Source: UBA1127 sp034422455
GTDB lineage: Bacteria > Chloroflexota > Dehalococcoidia > Lucifugimonadales > UBA1127
Direction of reading: 5' to 3'
Assembly (NCBI GenBank): GCA_034422455.1
Contig: DAOUJQ010000014.1
Location: 1-7,044 of the forward strand
Length of the DNA stretch: 7,044 bases
Shown: piece after piece, positions 1 through 5,196 of the stretch
Layout of the letters: each line of letters opens with the position of its first letter
How positions within the stretch are numbered: the first letter of the stretch is position 1
The notes under the pieces: generated by a model
Seen by the model: the letters and a program-made list of their open reading frames with translations, nothing else
Database searches by the model: none
What the model was told of the DNA's origin: nothing
Translations under genes and position numbers: made by a program

Positions 1-326
1 GCCTTGTCGATCATGTCCTGCGTGAAGTCCACCCCGATGACCGCCCCCGTCTCGCCCACCTGCTCCGCGGCCAGGAAGCAGTCGAGTCCCGCGCCGCTGC
101 CCAGGTCGAGCACCGTCTCGCCATGCTTCATCCCCGCCAGCGCGACGGGGTTCCCGCACCCGAACGTGACCACGCTGCCGGGGAGCTTCTCCAGCACCTC
201 CGAGGGGTACGCGGCAAGCGCTTCGGCATCCCCGCCACAGCAGTCCGCGTCGTCCGCGACCGCTTCCCGCAGCCTGTCTGCGTACGACTCCGACACCACC
301 ATCTTGAGCTCAATCGGTGACTTCAT
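1..326 (-). CDS. arsM: ArsM-like arsenite S-adenosylmethionine methyltransferase, N-terminal part (cut by window edge)
   Basis: The 108 visible residues match the N-terminal half of bacterial arsenite methyltransferases, which methylate As(III) in the cytoplasm using SAM. A Cys-Cys-Gly-Gly stretch lies at about residues 29-32, then a Y-P-x-E-x-L-x-x-L-P segment (40-49), the family hallmark F-G-C-G-N-P (55-60), and SAM-binding motif I V-L-D-L-G-S-G-A-G (72-80), followed by acidic V-I-G-V-D-F-T (96-102). Cys57 corresponds to one of the conserved arsenic-binding cysteines; the later ones fall outside the window. The ATG at 326 is preceded by GGGAGG four bases upstream. It follows the acylphosphatase stop by 25 bases on the same strand, so co-transcription is likely. 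Another ArsM-like class I methyltransferase specificity cannot be excluded without the C-terminus. Confidence 0.8.
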   Translation of the reverse strand, partial: MKSPIELKMVVSESYADRLREAVADDADCCGGDAEALAAYPSEVLEKLPGSVVTFGCGNPVALAGMKHGETVLDLGSGAGLDCFLAAEQVGETGAVIGVDFTQDMIDK

Positions 327-351
327 GTTGCCTCCCGTTACTGGAAAGTGG

Positions 352-678
352 CTAACGTACCTGAAACGGCCCGTCCAGCCCCTCGGCCGATGACCAACTC
401 GCTTCCACCGCGTCAACGCGGGAGCCGGGCGGCCCCTGACGAAGCCGCGCGAGCAAGCCCTCCAGCGACGCCCGTTGGCCCTCCGCCACCACCTCGACGG
501 TCGCGCCGTCCGGCATGTTTCGCGCCCAGCCGGAGAGCCCGAACGCTTGCGCGTGCCGCTGGACAAATGCCCGGAAGTAGACGCCCTGCACCCGTCCGCG
601 GACCAGCGCATGAAGCCGCTCGACGCCTTCTCCGCCACCGTTCGCCCTGAGCTTGTCGAAGGGTCCGTCCTCGCTCAC
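352..678 (-). CDS. acyP: Acylphosphatase with repeat-derived N-terminal extension
   Basis: Small cytoplasmic enzyme that hydrolyses acyl phosphates such as acetyl or carbamoyl phosphate. The 108-residue product carries the two signature segments: G-R-V-Q-G-V-Y-F-R (28-36), with catalytic Arg36, and G-W-A-R-N-M-P-D-G (50-58), with catalytic Asn54. The 18-residue Arg-Asn spacing is the same as in classical acylphosphatases. Family members are usually about 90-98 residues; the extra length is all N-terminal. Residues 6-13 are encoded by a copy of the dispersed TGAGCTTGTCGAAG repeat, giving P-F-D-K-L-R-A-N. No other in-frame ATG or GTG precedes the core, so the GTG at 678 is the only reasonable start; its ribosome binding site (GGGCG) is weak, which fits translation coupled to the Rieske gene ending six bases upstream. 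Stop is TAG. Confidence 0.87.
   Translation of the reverse strand: MSEDGPFDKLRANGGGEGVERLHALVRGRVQGVYFRAFVQRHAQAFGLSGWARNMPDGATVEVVAEGQRASLEGLLARLRQGPPGSRVDAVEASWSSAEGLDGPFQVR
645..663. repeat. Dispersed 19-bp repeat, CCCTGAGCTTGTCGAAGGG type
   Basis: A copy of a short imperfect palindrome with CCCT/AGGG arms. Related copies lie at 2324-2342 and 6334-6352, and a longer-armed variant at 6279-6314. This copy lies inside the 5' end of the acylphosphatase gene and stays open in its frame. Repeats of this form recur between genes in many bacterial genomes; I know no established function. Confidence 0.8.
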
Positions 679-684
679 CGCGCC

Positions 685-1002
685 CTACGCCGGGCCGACG
701 AGGATGTCGTCCCCCTCGATCTTGACGGAAAAGAGCTGTGGCTTCAGGACCGCGGGGCCGTTCACCACCTCGCCGGAGGTGATGTTGAAGACGCTGCCGT
801 GGTACTCACACTCCACGTCCTGGCCGTCCAGGTCGGCCCGGCCCTCCACGATGGGCAGCTCAGCGTGCGGGCACGTGTTCCCGATCGCGAAGTAGCTGCC
901 GCCGATGTTGCCCACCAACACGGGTACGAGTCCCACTTCCACCTTCGCCACCTCGCCCGGCGGCAGGTCTGACACCTTCAAGACGGCCTCAAAGTCGGCC
1001 AT
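685..1002 (-). CDS. Rieske [2Fe-2S] ferredoxin-like protein (NirD / dioxygenase-ferredoxin type)
   Basis: A 105-residue single-domain Rieske protein, a soluble electron carrier. The cluster ligands are visible as C44-P-H46 and C65-E-Y-H68 (CxH ... CxxH), spaced as in the ferredoxin components of aromatic-ring dioxygenases and the NirD subunit. There is no signal peptide or membrane segment, so it should be cytoplasmic. F-N-I-T-S-G-E-V after the second ligand pair is the usual Rieske F-D-x-x-T-G-x element. The ATG at 1002 has GAGGAGGGA six to eight bases upstream; a longer in-frame reading up to 1248 overlaps the preceding gene and is not credible. It sits 104 bases after the substrate-binding protein gene and 6 bases before the acylphosphatase gene. 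No oxygenase or reductase partner is visible, so its redox partner is unknown. Stop is TAG. Confidence 0.92.
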   Translation of the reverse strand: MADFEAVLKVSDLPPGEVAKVEVGLVPVLVGNIGGSYFAIGNTCPHAELPIVEGRADLDGQDVECEYHGSVFNITSGEVVNGPAVLKPQLFSVKIEGDDILVGPA

Positions 1003-1057
1003 GATTCCCTCCTCTTGACGCCGTCCTTCAGATTGACGGCTTTCTCCCCATGAAGCA

Positions 1058-1085
1058 CATCGCCGGCCTCGAACGACCGGCGATG
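1058..1085 (-). terminator. Perfect 9-bp hairpin between binding-protein and Rieske genes
   Basis: CATCGCCGG at 1058-1066 pairs perfectly with CCGGCGATG at 1077-1085 around a 10-base loop, 22 bases after the stop of the upstream minus-strand gene. No T-run follows on the minus strand, so it looks more like an RNA-stabilising or partial-termination hairpin than a complete intrinsic terminator. A second, weaker stem (GCCGTC 1020-1025 with GACGGC 1035-1040) follows just before the Rieske ribosome binding site. Confidence 0.4.
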
Positions 1086-1106
1086 CGCAACTGACTGTGT
1101 TGCGGA

Positions 1107-2024
1107 TTACTCCCAGGCGCGGTTGTCGACGGTGCTCTCGTACGTCGCGCCGGGCGTGACCAGGTCCGGGTAGCCCAGCATCCAGTTGTACGTGTACTCG
1201 AAGCGCTCCCGGGTGTAGGGCACGATCGGGCCGTAGAGCAGCCGCCACGCCTGGAGTTCGCCGGGTTCCAGCAGGCCCTTCGCCTCCGCCAGGAAGTAGT
1301 GCTCGTACTTCTGGGGGTTGGCGTTGATCATCTCGGCGGCAGCGGTCTGCGCGCGGAACATGGCGGCCAGCGTCGGCCCGTCCAGCTCGTCACCCGCGGC
1401 CTCGCTGCGGGTCGAGTGGCTCTCCATGATGATGCGGAACCCCTGCTTCTGCGCCACGCTGATCCACGGCTCCATGAACGAACCTGCCGCCACGTCGCCC
1501 CGGCCGATGGCCCCCAATCGCTCTTCCATCGTGCCGGCGTTCGTCACCTTGATGTGCTCCTTCGCCACGAAGCCCTCCAGCAGCTTCAGCGTGGTGAAGT
1601 GTGAGCCGTTGTACGGGCTGACCGCGATGGGCACGTCCTTGAACTGCTCCGGCTCGTAGTAGTCGCTGTTGGGGCGCGTGACGATGGCGAAGCTGGACAT
1701 CGCCGACCCCAGCGCCACGATCTTGGCCGCGCGGTACCCCGCTTCCTCGGCTTCCACCGTGCGCTTCATGATGCCCCACTCGCACATGCGGAACTGGTCG
1801 ACGTCGCCGCAGTTGTACAGCGATTCCATCGTGCGGTCGAAGATCACGTCGCGCATGGCCTGCCGGTCGGCGCCCACCTGCGCGGTCCCCGGCGTCGTCA
1901 CGACTTCAACGTCCAGCCCCTGCTCCCTGAACAGCCCCTCGTCGCGGGCCACCAGCAGCGAAAGGTCATGGACCGCGTTCATCATGGAGACCCGGACCTT
2001 CTTGAGGTCTGCCTGCGTAGTCAT
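1107..2024 (-). CDS. ABC-type substrate-binding-fold protein of the SsuA/TauA/NMT1-like class, no signal peptide
   Basis: A 305-residue protein with the look of nitrate/sulfonate/taurine or NMT1/THI5-like periplasmic binding proteins. Residues 10-42 form the typical first strand and helix (V-R-V-S-M, then A-R-D-E-G-L-F-R-E-Q-G-L-D-V-E-V-V). Further support is a central I-A-V-S-P-Y-N-G-S-H segment followed by a helix and an L-G-A-I-G-R-G-D-V-A-A-G-S-F-M-E-P-W segment, where this class closes around ligand. No hydrophobic leader or lipobox precedes the fold: the ATG at 2024 has GGGGAGG seven bases upstream and opens straight into M-T-T-Q-A-D-L-K-K. No permease or ATPase is present. It may therefore be a cytoplasmic sensor or an enzyme on the same fold (THI5- or dihydroxyphthalate-decarboxylase-like precedents); the ligand is unknown. 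It heads the cluster with Rieske, acylphosphatase and ArsM-like genes. Stop is TAA. Confidence 0.85.
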   Translation of the reverse strand: MTTQADLKKVRVSMMNAVHDLSLLVARDEGLFREQGLDVEVVTTPGTAQVGADRQAMRDVIFDRTMESLYNCGDVDQFRMCEWGIMKRTVEAEEAGYRAAKIVALGSAMSSFAIVTRPNSDYYEPEQFKDVPIAVSPYNGSHFTTLKLLEGFVAKEHIKVTNAGTMEERLGAIGRGDVAAGSFMEPWISVAQKQGFRIIMESHSTRSEAAGDELDGPTLAAMFRAQTAAAEMINANPQKYEHYFLAEAKGLLEPGELQAWRLLYGPIVPYTRERFEYTYNWMLGYPDLVTPGATYESTVDNRAWE

Positions 2025-2060
2025 GCCTTGCCTCCCCTTGTGTCTATCATGGTCTAGGCA

Positions 2061-2089
2061 ATTGTTTCATTTGGGCGGCGCGCAGTCAA
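2061..2089 (-). promoter_or_regulatory. Candidate sigma-70-type promoter for the binding-protein cluster
   Basis: On the minus strand TTGACT (2089-2084) is followed after exactly 17 bases by AACAAT (2066-2061). Transcription would start near 2054, about 30 bases before the ATG at 2024. The -35 box matches five of six consensus bases and the -10 four of six. Confidence 0.42.
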
Positions 2090-2103
2090 TTGGCCAACCC
2101 GCC

Positions 2104-2339
2104 CCTCATACCGGCGCATGCTGGTATCCAGAAACTCAACCGTTTCACTCGTCGTTCCTGCGTAGGCAGGAACGACGAGGGGTTGGGTGGTGTGGGGCCC
2201 GGTCACCCTGAGCCACCCACCCCCCATACCGGCGCATGCCGGCGTCCAGAAACCCAACCGTTTCACCCGTCGTTCCTGCGCAGGCAGGAACCCAGAGGGG
2301 CTGGGCGGTGTGGGGCCCACTCGCCCGGAGCCCGTCGAA
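2104..2339. repeat. Two tandem 118-bp units built from hairpin repeats; no gene in 2025-2361
   Basis: Two near-identical units lie head to tail (about 2104-2221 and 2222-2339). Each holds an A hairpin (ATACCGGCGCATGC..., from 2108 and 2226) and a B hairpin (CGTTCCTGC.. at 2148-2179 and 2272-2291), each followed by a (T/C)CCAGA tail. The first B copy is a perfect 14-bp stem with a GTAG loop (2148-2161/2166-2179); the second has a perfect 8-bp core with a GCAG loop. The form matches the intergenic hairpin repeats of many bacteria (CGTCATTCC..GGAATCCAGA-like). Long open frames here translate into repetitive, low-complexity peptides (R-R-Q-E, P-A-H-A-G-I-Q) and are not genes. Further copies lie at 6351-6377, 6468-6500 and 6569-6585. 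Confidence 0.85.
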
Positions 2340-2342
2340 GGG
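2324..2342. repeat. Diverged copy of the 19-bp TGAGC..GTCGAAG repeat
   Basis: CCCGGAGCCCGTCGAAGGG differs from the copy at 645-663 by a few bases. It forms the end of the second 118-bp unit, 20 bases beyond the stop of the selenoprotein gene. Confidence 0.6.
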
Positions 2343-2361
2343 CCGGGCGATGTCGCACCCC

Positions 2362-3042
2362 CTACGCCACGCCCTGCCGCACGCCCCACGGGTCCGACGG
2401 CATCGCGACGCCCCGCTCCTCCGCCAGCGCCGACGCCCGTTCCGCGCCGGCCTTCGCCCGCTCCAGCTGCCAGTCGCCCAGCTCCAGGCCCAGGCCGTCC
2501 ACCATGCGGACGCGGAAGTTGAAGTACGCGCACACGTGGGCGATGTCCAGGATGTCCCGGTCCGACCAGCCGGCGTCCCTGAGACCCTGGAAGTCCTGCT
2601 CCGTCATCATGCTCGGCGCAAGCGTGAGCTTCTCCACCCACTCCAGCATGACCCTCTCGGCCTCCGACAGGTCCGCCGTGCGCCAGTCGTCCTTGACCTG
2701 CTCGGTGGTCAGGTCGTCGCCGCCCTCTTGCCGCAGAAACTCTGCGTGTGCGACGGTTCAGAACCGGCAGTTGAGCGTCGCCGACGTCACCGTCGCGATC
2801 ATCTCCCGCTGCGCCGTCGACAGCTGCGACTCCCCGCGCATGATCTCCCACATGAGCTCGGCCGTGTGCCACATCGCCTTGGGGTTCAGGCTGTGCAGCA
2901 TCGGCGGCGTGGCTGGCGGGTTGGACGTCGCCTCCCGCGCCTGGTTGATGGCCTCGCCGGCCCGCTGTGCGGCCAGCTTGCGGTAGACCTCCTTCAGCTC
3001 GCCCTCGGCCTCCTCAGGCCGGATGATCTTGATCCACGGCAT
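2362..3042 (-). CDS. AhpD-like / carboxymuconolactone-decarboxylase-family peroxidase, predicted selenoprotein (CxxU) with in-frame TGA at 2758-2760
   Basis: One 226-residue frame interrupted only by TGA at codon 95. Before it, residues 1-94 match peroxidase-related AhpD-like proteins: M-P-W-I-K-I-I start, a helical lead, then R-E-M-I-A-T-V-x-S-A-x-x-N-C. Around the TGA it reads C92-R-F-U95-T-V-A-H99; with Glu80 twelve residues before C92 and His99 four after codon 95, the geometry equals the AhpD catalytic set (E-x11-C-x2-C-x3-H). After it the frame runs on as A-E-F-L-R-Q-E-G-G-D and, later, L-S-D/E-type helices and A-Y-F-N-F-R-V-R-M-V-D-G-L-G-L-E-L, all family-typical, ending at TAG. The ATG at 3042 has GGGGAGG upstream. 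The family reduces hydroperoxides through the CxxC pair; Sec would replace the peroxidatic Cys. Alternative: a fresh Cys-to-stop nonsense mutation. A conventional caller would report two truncated genes (2758-3042 and 2362-2649). Confidence 0.85.
2715..2760 (-). promoter_or_regulatory. Candidate bacterial SECIS element following the in-frame UGA
   Basis: In the minus-strand RNA the UGA (2760-2758) is followed two bases later by CGUCGC (2755-2750), which pairs perfectly with GCGACG (2720-2715). Inside it an upper stem CGCAGA/UCUGCG (2746-2741 and 2737-2732) closes on a GUU triloop. A 3 x 11 base internal loop separates the stems. The first loop base is G, 17 bases lie between UGA and loop, and the loop is short, all within the known bacterial SECIS pattern (fdhF has about 18 bases and a G-U-containing loop, from memory). 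The element overlaps coding sequence, as bacterial SECIS elements do. Folded by eye only. Confidence 0.62.
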
Positions 3043-3083
3043 GCGCGCCTCCCCTGTCTGCTAGGCTTGTCGAGATTTCGACC

Positions 3084-3112
3084 ATGACAGCACCGCGAAA
3101 TGCGGTTGTCAA
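3084..3112 (-). promoter_or_regulatory. Candidate promoter of the selenoprotein gene
   Basis: On the minus strand a perfect TTGACA (3112-3107) and TGTCAT (3089-3084, four of six) are separated by exactly 17 bases. Start of transcription would fall near 3077, about 35 bases before the ATG. Small inverted repeats flank it: ACCGC/GCGGT (3092-3096/3102-3106) in the spacer and AACCGTC/GACGGTT (3111-3117/3128-3134) touching the -35 box, which could serve as operators. Confidence 0.48.
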
Positions 3113-3164
3113 CCGTCGAACCGCTCGGACGGTTTGCCGCGCACCCGCGTCTTTCCCGCTTCAT

Positions 3165-3194
3165 TTGACAGTACAACTACAATGGGGGTGAATT
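3165..3194 (+). promoter_or_regulatory. Weak candidate promoter for the first acidic lipoprotein
   Basis: A perfect TTGACA at 3165-3170 is followed after 18 bases by TGAATT (3189-3194), only three of six -10 bases. It lies in the 256-base divergent region 3043-3298, which contains no gene, about 100 bases before the ATG. The true -10 may be elsewhere, for example TCTAAT at 3212-3217. Confidence 0.27.
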
Positions 3195-3250
3195 CCCAAT
3201 AAGTCATAGCGTCTAATCGTTTTATCCATTTTCGTTGGCATGAACGGCAC

Positions 3251-3271
3251 ATTCGTCGGAACTCGACGAAT
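3251..3271. promoter_or_regulatory. Perfect 8-bp inverted repeat before the first lipoprotein gene
   Basis: ATTCGTCG (3251-3258) and CGACGAAT (3264-3271) flank five bases, ending 14 bases before the GGAGGGAG ribosome binding site. It could be an operator or a 5'-leader hairpin; nothing in the window shows which regulator would bind. Confidence 0.4.
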
Positions 3272-3298
3272 TGACTGGGTGTGGTGGAGGGAGAGTCG

Positions 3299-4183
3299 AT
3301 GCGAAATCGTGCCGGTGTTCATAGGGCTCTTCAGGGCAAAATGCGCCGCTCTATCCTGACCTTTGCGGTTACCCTCACGCTCCTCCTGCTCCTCGCGCCC
3401 GCCTGCGGTAGCGGCGGCGGGTCCGACGCTTTCAACGACATGCTCAAGATGCTGCCTGACGACTCCCAGGGCATGGGCTATATGGACACCGCCGAGATCT
3501 TTGGCGACGACGACCTGCGGGACGTGCAGCGCACCATCGAGTCCAGCTGGTCAGGCATCTCCGGCCTGGAAGACGACTTCGACCTGGACATCGACGACCT
3601 GGCGCTCGTGGCCTTCGGCTACGCTGATGGCGGCGGCAGGCTCTTCCTCCTCGGCGGCATCGAGGACTTGGACGACCTGCGGGACGAGCTGGATGACCGA
3701 GACTATGACGACGATGAGATCGAGGGCGAGGAAGTCTGGATCAACGACGAAGAACGCTGGGAAGCCTTCGCCTTCCTGGACAACGCGGTGCTCATCGCCG
3801 ATTTCGAGGACGACATGGAGGACGCGCTGGAACGGTGGAAGGAGGGGGACGATTCCTACGGGGACGAGGTGGAAGACGTCGCCTCAAGGCTGCCTTCCGG
3901 CGTAGCGTGGGGCATCAGGAATTGCGGCTCCGGCTGTTTCATAGGGTTTGCTATCGAGAAGGAGAGCGACGACGAGATGAAGATCCACATCGTCACGCTT
4001 TACGATGACGAGGAGGAGGCGGAGGACGCGTTCGACGATATCGAGGACGACATCAAGGACGACGACCTGCCGAGGGGCTGCGACGACGCCAAGGCCGACC
4101 TGGACGACGACATAGTGCAAACCGAGATGGTCTGCGATACGGACGACACAGAGAATTTCTCCTTCGTTCTGCAATTCAACTAA
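3299..4183 (+). CDS. Acidic lipoprotein of unknown function (first of a tandem pair)
   Basis: A 294-residue predicted lipoprotein. A basic start and a leucine-rich core (about 18-33) end in L-A-P-A-C36-G, a lipobox, so the mature protein should be tethered outside the cytoplasmic membrane by Cys36 and a Gly/Ser-rich linker. The rest is extremely rich in Asp and Glu, with D-D-L-R-D-E-L-D-D and long D/E runs, and strands such as V-W-I-N-D and F-L-D-N-A-V-L-I-A. Four further cysteines (C209, C213, C261, C279) could form two disulfides. ATG 3299 was chosen over the in-frame GTG at 3281 because GGAGGGAG precedes it by five bases and the downstream paralogue also starts M-R-N; an ATG at 3341 is a less likely alternative. 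The L-P-D-D...F-x-D opening and G-x-D-L-D-D-L pattern recall DUF3352-type proteins, a weak resemblance. Function unknown. Stop is TAA. Confidence 0.85.
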   Translation: MRNRAGVHRALQGKMRRSILTFAVTLTLLLLLAPACGSGGGSDAFNDMLKMLPDDSQGMGYMDTAEIFGDDDLRDVQRTIESSWSGISGLEDDFDLDIDDLALVAFGYADGGGRLFLLGGIEDLDDLRDELDDRDYDDDEIEGEEVWINDEERWEAFAFLDNAVLIADFEDDMEDALERWKEGDDSYGDEVEDVASRLPSGVAWGIRNCGSGCFIGFAIEKESDDEMKIHIVTLYDDEEEAEDAFDDIEDDIKDDDLPRGCDDAKADLDDDIVQTEMVCDTDDTENFSFVLQFN

Positions 4184-4193
4184 TGGACAACCA

Positions 4194-4235
4194 GCGCGGG
4201 GCGGGCCGACCGCCCTCCCCGCGCCCCGTTCTTTT
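4194..4235 (+). terminator. Rho-independent terminator after the first lipoprotein
   Basis: GCGCGGGG (4194-4201) pairs with CCCCGCGC (4217-4224), and after one mismatch GGGC/GCCC (4203-4206/4212-4215) closes a five-base loop. The T-rich tract TTCTTTT (4229-4235) follows. The last two T bases are the first two of the next gene's -35 box. Confidence 0.78.
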
Positions 4236-4262
4236 GACCCACCGCCCCCGCTATGGTATAAA
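4234..4262 (+). promoter_or_regulatory. Strong sigma-70-type promoter of the second lipoprotein gene
   Basis: TTGACC (4234-4239, five of six) and TATAAA (4257-4262, five of six) are separated by exactly 17 bases. Transcription would start near 4269, leaving a leader of about 23 bases with GGAGG (4279-4283) eight bases before the ATG at 4292. The second paralogue is thus probably transcribed independently of the first. Confidence 0.72.
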
Positions 4263-4291
4263 CGCGCCATCCTGCGGCGGAGGCGTTACCA

Positions 4292-5161
4292 ATGCGAAAC
4301 AGCGTGGCCCGGCCCTCGATTGCCCGCTGCGGCAAAACGCTCCCAATGGCCCTCGCCCCGCTTGCCGCGCTCCTGCTCCTCCTGCCCGCCTGTGGTGGCG
4401 GCGGCGGTTCCGACGCCCTCAACGACATGCTTCGCCTGCTCCCTGACGACGCCGATGGCGCAGTCTTTTTTGACGTCAGCGCCCTCTACGACGACGACGA
4501 CCTGCGGCGCCTGCGCAGGGATGCGGAGGACGAGTGGGAGAGCGCGGACTTTGAGGACGAGTTCGGCATCGATTTGGACGATCTCTCTTACGTCGTGTAT
4601 GGAGAGACCGAGGGTGATGATCTCTTCCTGCTCGGCGGCCTCGAGGACCTCGACGACCTCCGCGATGAACTGGACGATTTGGACTATGACGAGGACGAGA
4701 TCCGGGACACGGAAGTCTGGATTGACGACTCCCGCCAGTGGGAAGCGGTCGCCTTCCTCGACGGCGGAGTGGTGTTGATCGCCGAATACGAAGACACGAT
4801 GGAAGACGCCCTTCGCCAGCGTAACCGCGAATCATCTTCCCTGTACAGCGAGGTGGAAGAGGTTGTCTCCGACCTCCCTGACGGAGTCATTACACGGGTG
4901 ACCTACTGCGGCAGTGACTGTCTCGGAGGAATGGCCATCGAAAAGGACGGCTCGGATGACATGAAGCTCCTTCAAGTCTTGCTGTATGAAGATGAAGATG
5001 ATGCGGAAGACACGGAGGACGACTTCAAAGACAACGTGGAAGACGACGACTTGCCCGGTACCTGCCGTGATGCGGATGTGGACCGCGACGGCCGGAAGGT
5101 AACTTTCGAGATGGTCTGCCACACCAATTACTTCCGCATCCTTGTGAACTTCAACGCCTAA
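4292..5161 (+). CDS. Acidic lipoprotein of unknown function (second of a tandem pair)
   Basis: A 289-residue paralogue of the preceding protein, alignable from end to end. The signal peptide ends L-L-L-L-P-A-C34-G, a better lipobox than its neighbour's, followed by a G-G-G-G-S-D linker. Shared blocks include S-D-A-x-N-D-M-L-x-x-L-P-D-D, L-F-L-L-G-G-x-E-D-L-D-D-L-R-D-E-L-D-D, E-V-W-I-x-D, and D-D-D-L-P near the C-terminus. The four other cysteines (C206, C210, C258, C276) keep exactly the same C-x3-C-x47-C-x17-C spacing as the first copy, which points to conserved disulfides or a binding site. The acidity would suit cation binding or a high-salt environment; both are inference. A fragment C-terminal to each lipobox resembles DUF3352-like proteins only loosely. 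It has its own promoter and a strong terminator. Stop is TAA. Confidence 0.86.
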   Translation: MRNSVARPSIARCGKTLPMALAPLAALLLLLPACGGGGGSDALNDMLRLLPDDADGAVFFDVSALYDDDDLRRLRRDAEDEWESADFEDEFGIDLDDLSYVVYGETEGDDLFLLGGLEDLDDLRDELDDLDYDEDEIRDTEVWIDDSRQWEAVAFLDGGVVLIAEYEDTMEDALRQRNRESSSLYSEVEEVVSDLPDGVITRVTYCGSDCLGGMAIEKDGSDDMKLLQVLLYEDEDDAEDTEDDFKDNVEDDDLPGTCRDADVDRDGRKVTFEMVCHTNYFRILVNFNA

Positions 5162-5196
5162 ACGCAGTCCACGGCCCAAACCGCACGCGGCTTTGC

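Noticed and set aside
685..1248. 187-residue extended form of the Rieske gene
   Set aside because: The N-terminal part overlaps the binding-protein gene out of frame and has no ribosome binding site; the ATG at 1002 has a clear one.
2104..2339. CRISPR-like array
   Set aside because: Only two 118-bp units, with no short unique spacers between uniform repeats, and no cas gene nearby.
2758..2760. Alternative genetic code reading TGA as tryptophan or glycine
   Set aside because: TGG is used for tryptophan throughout, no other gene has an internal TGA, and TGA ends the response regulator at the expected place.
2054..2986. Long open frames on both strands across the repeat block (272 to 298 residues)
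   Set aside because: They cross repeats and read the selenoprotein gene in wrong frames; the peptides are arginine/glycine/proline-rich repeats without family features.
2758..3042. Two separate small genes (94 aa at 2758-3042 and 95 aa at 2362-2649) or a pseudogene
   Set aside because: Both halves are in the same frame, joined by one TGA at the catalytic cysteine position, and the stretch between TGA and the second ATG is strongly family-like. The second ATG lies inside the domain without a ribosome binding site.
3281..3298. GTG at 3281 as the start of the first lipoprotein
   Set aside because: The ribosome binding site lies inside this extension and points to ATG 3299, and the paralogue starts with the same M-R-N.
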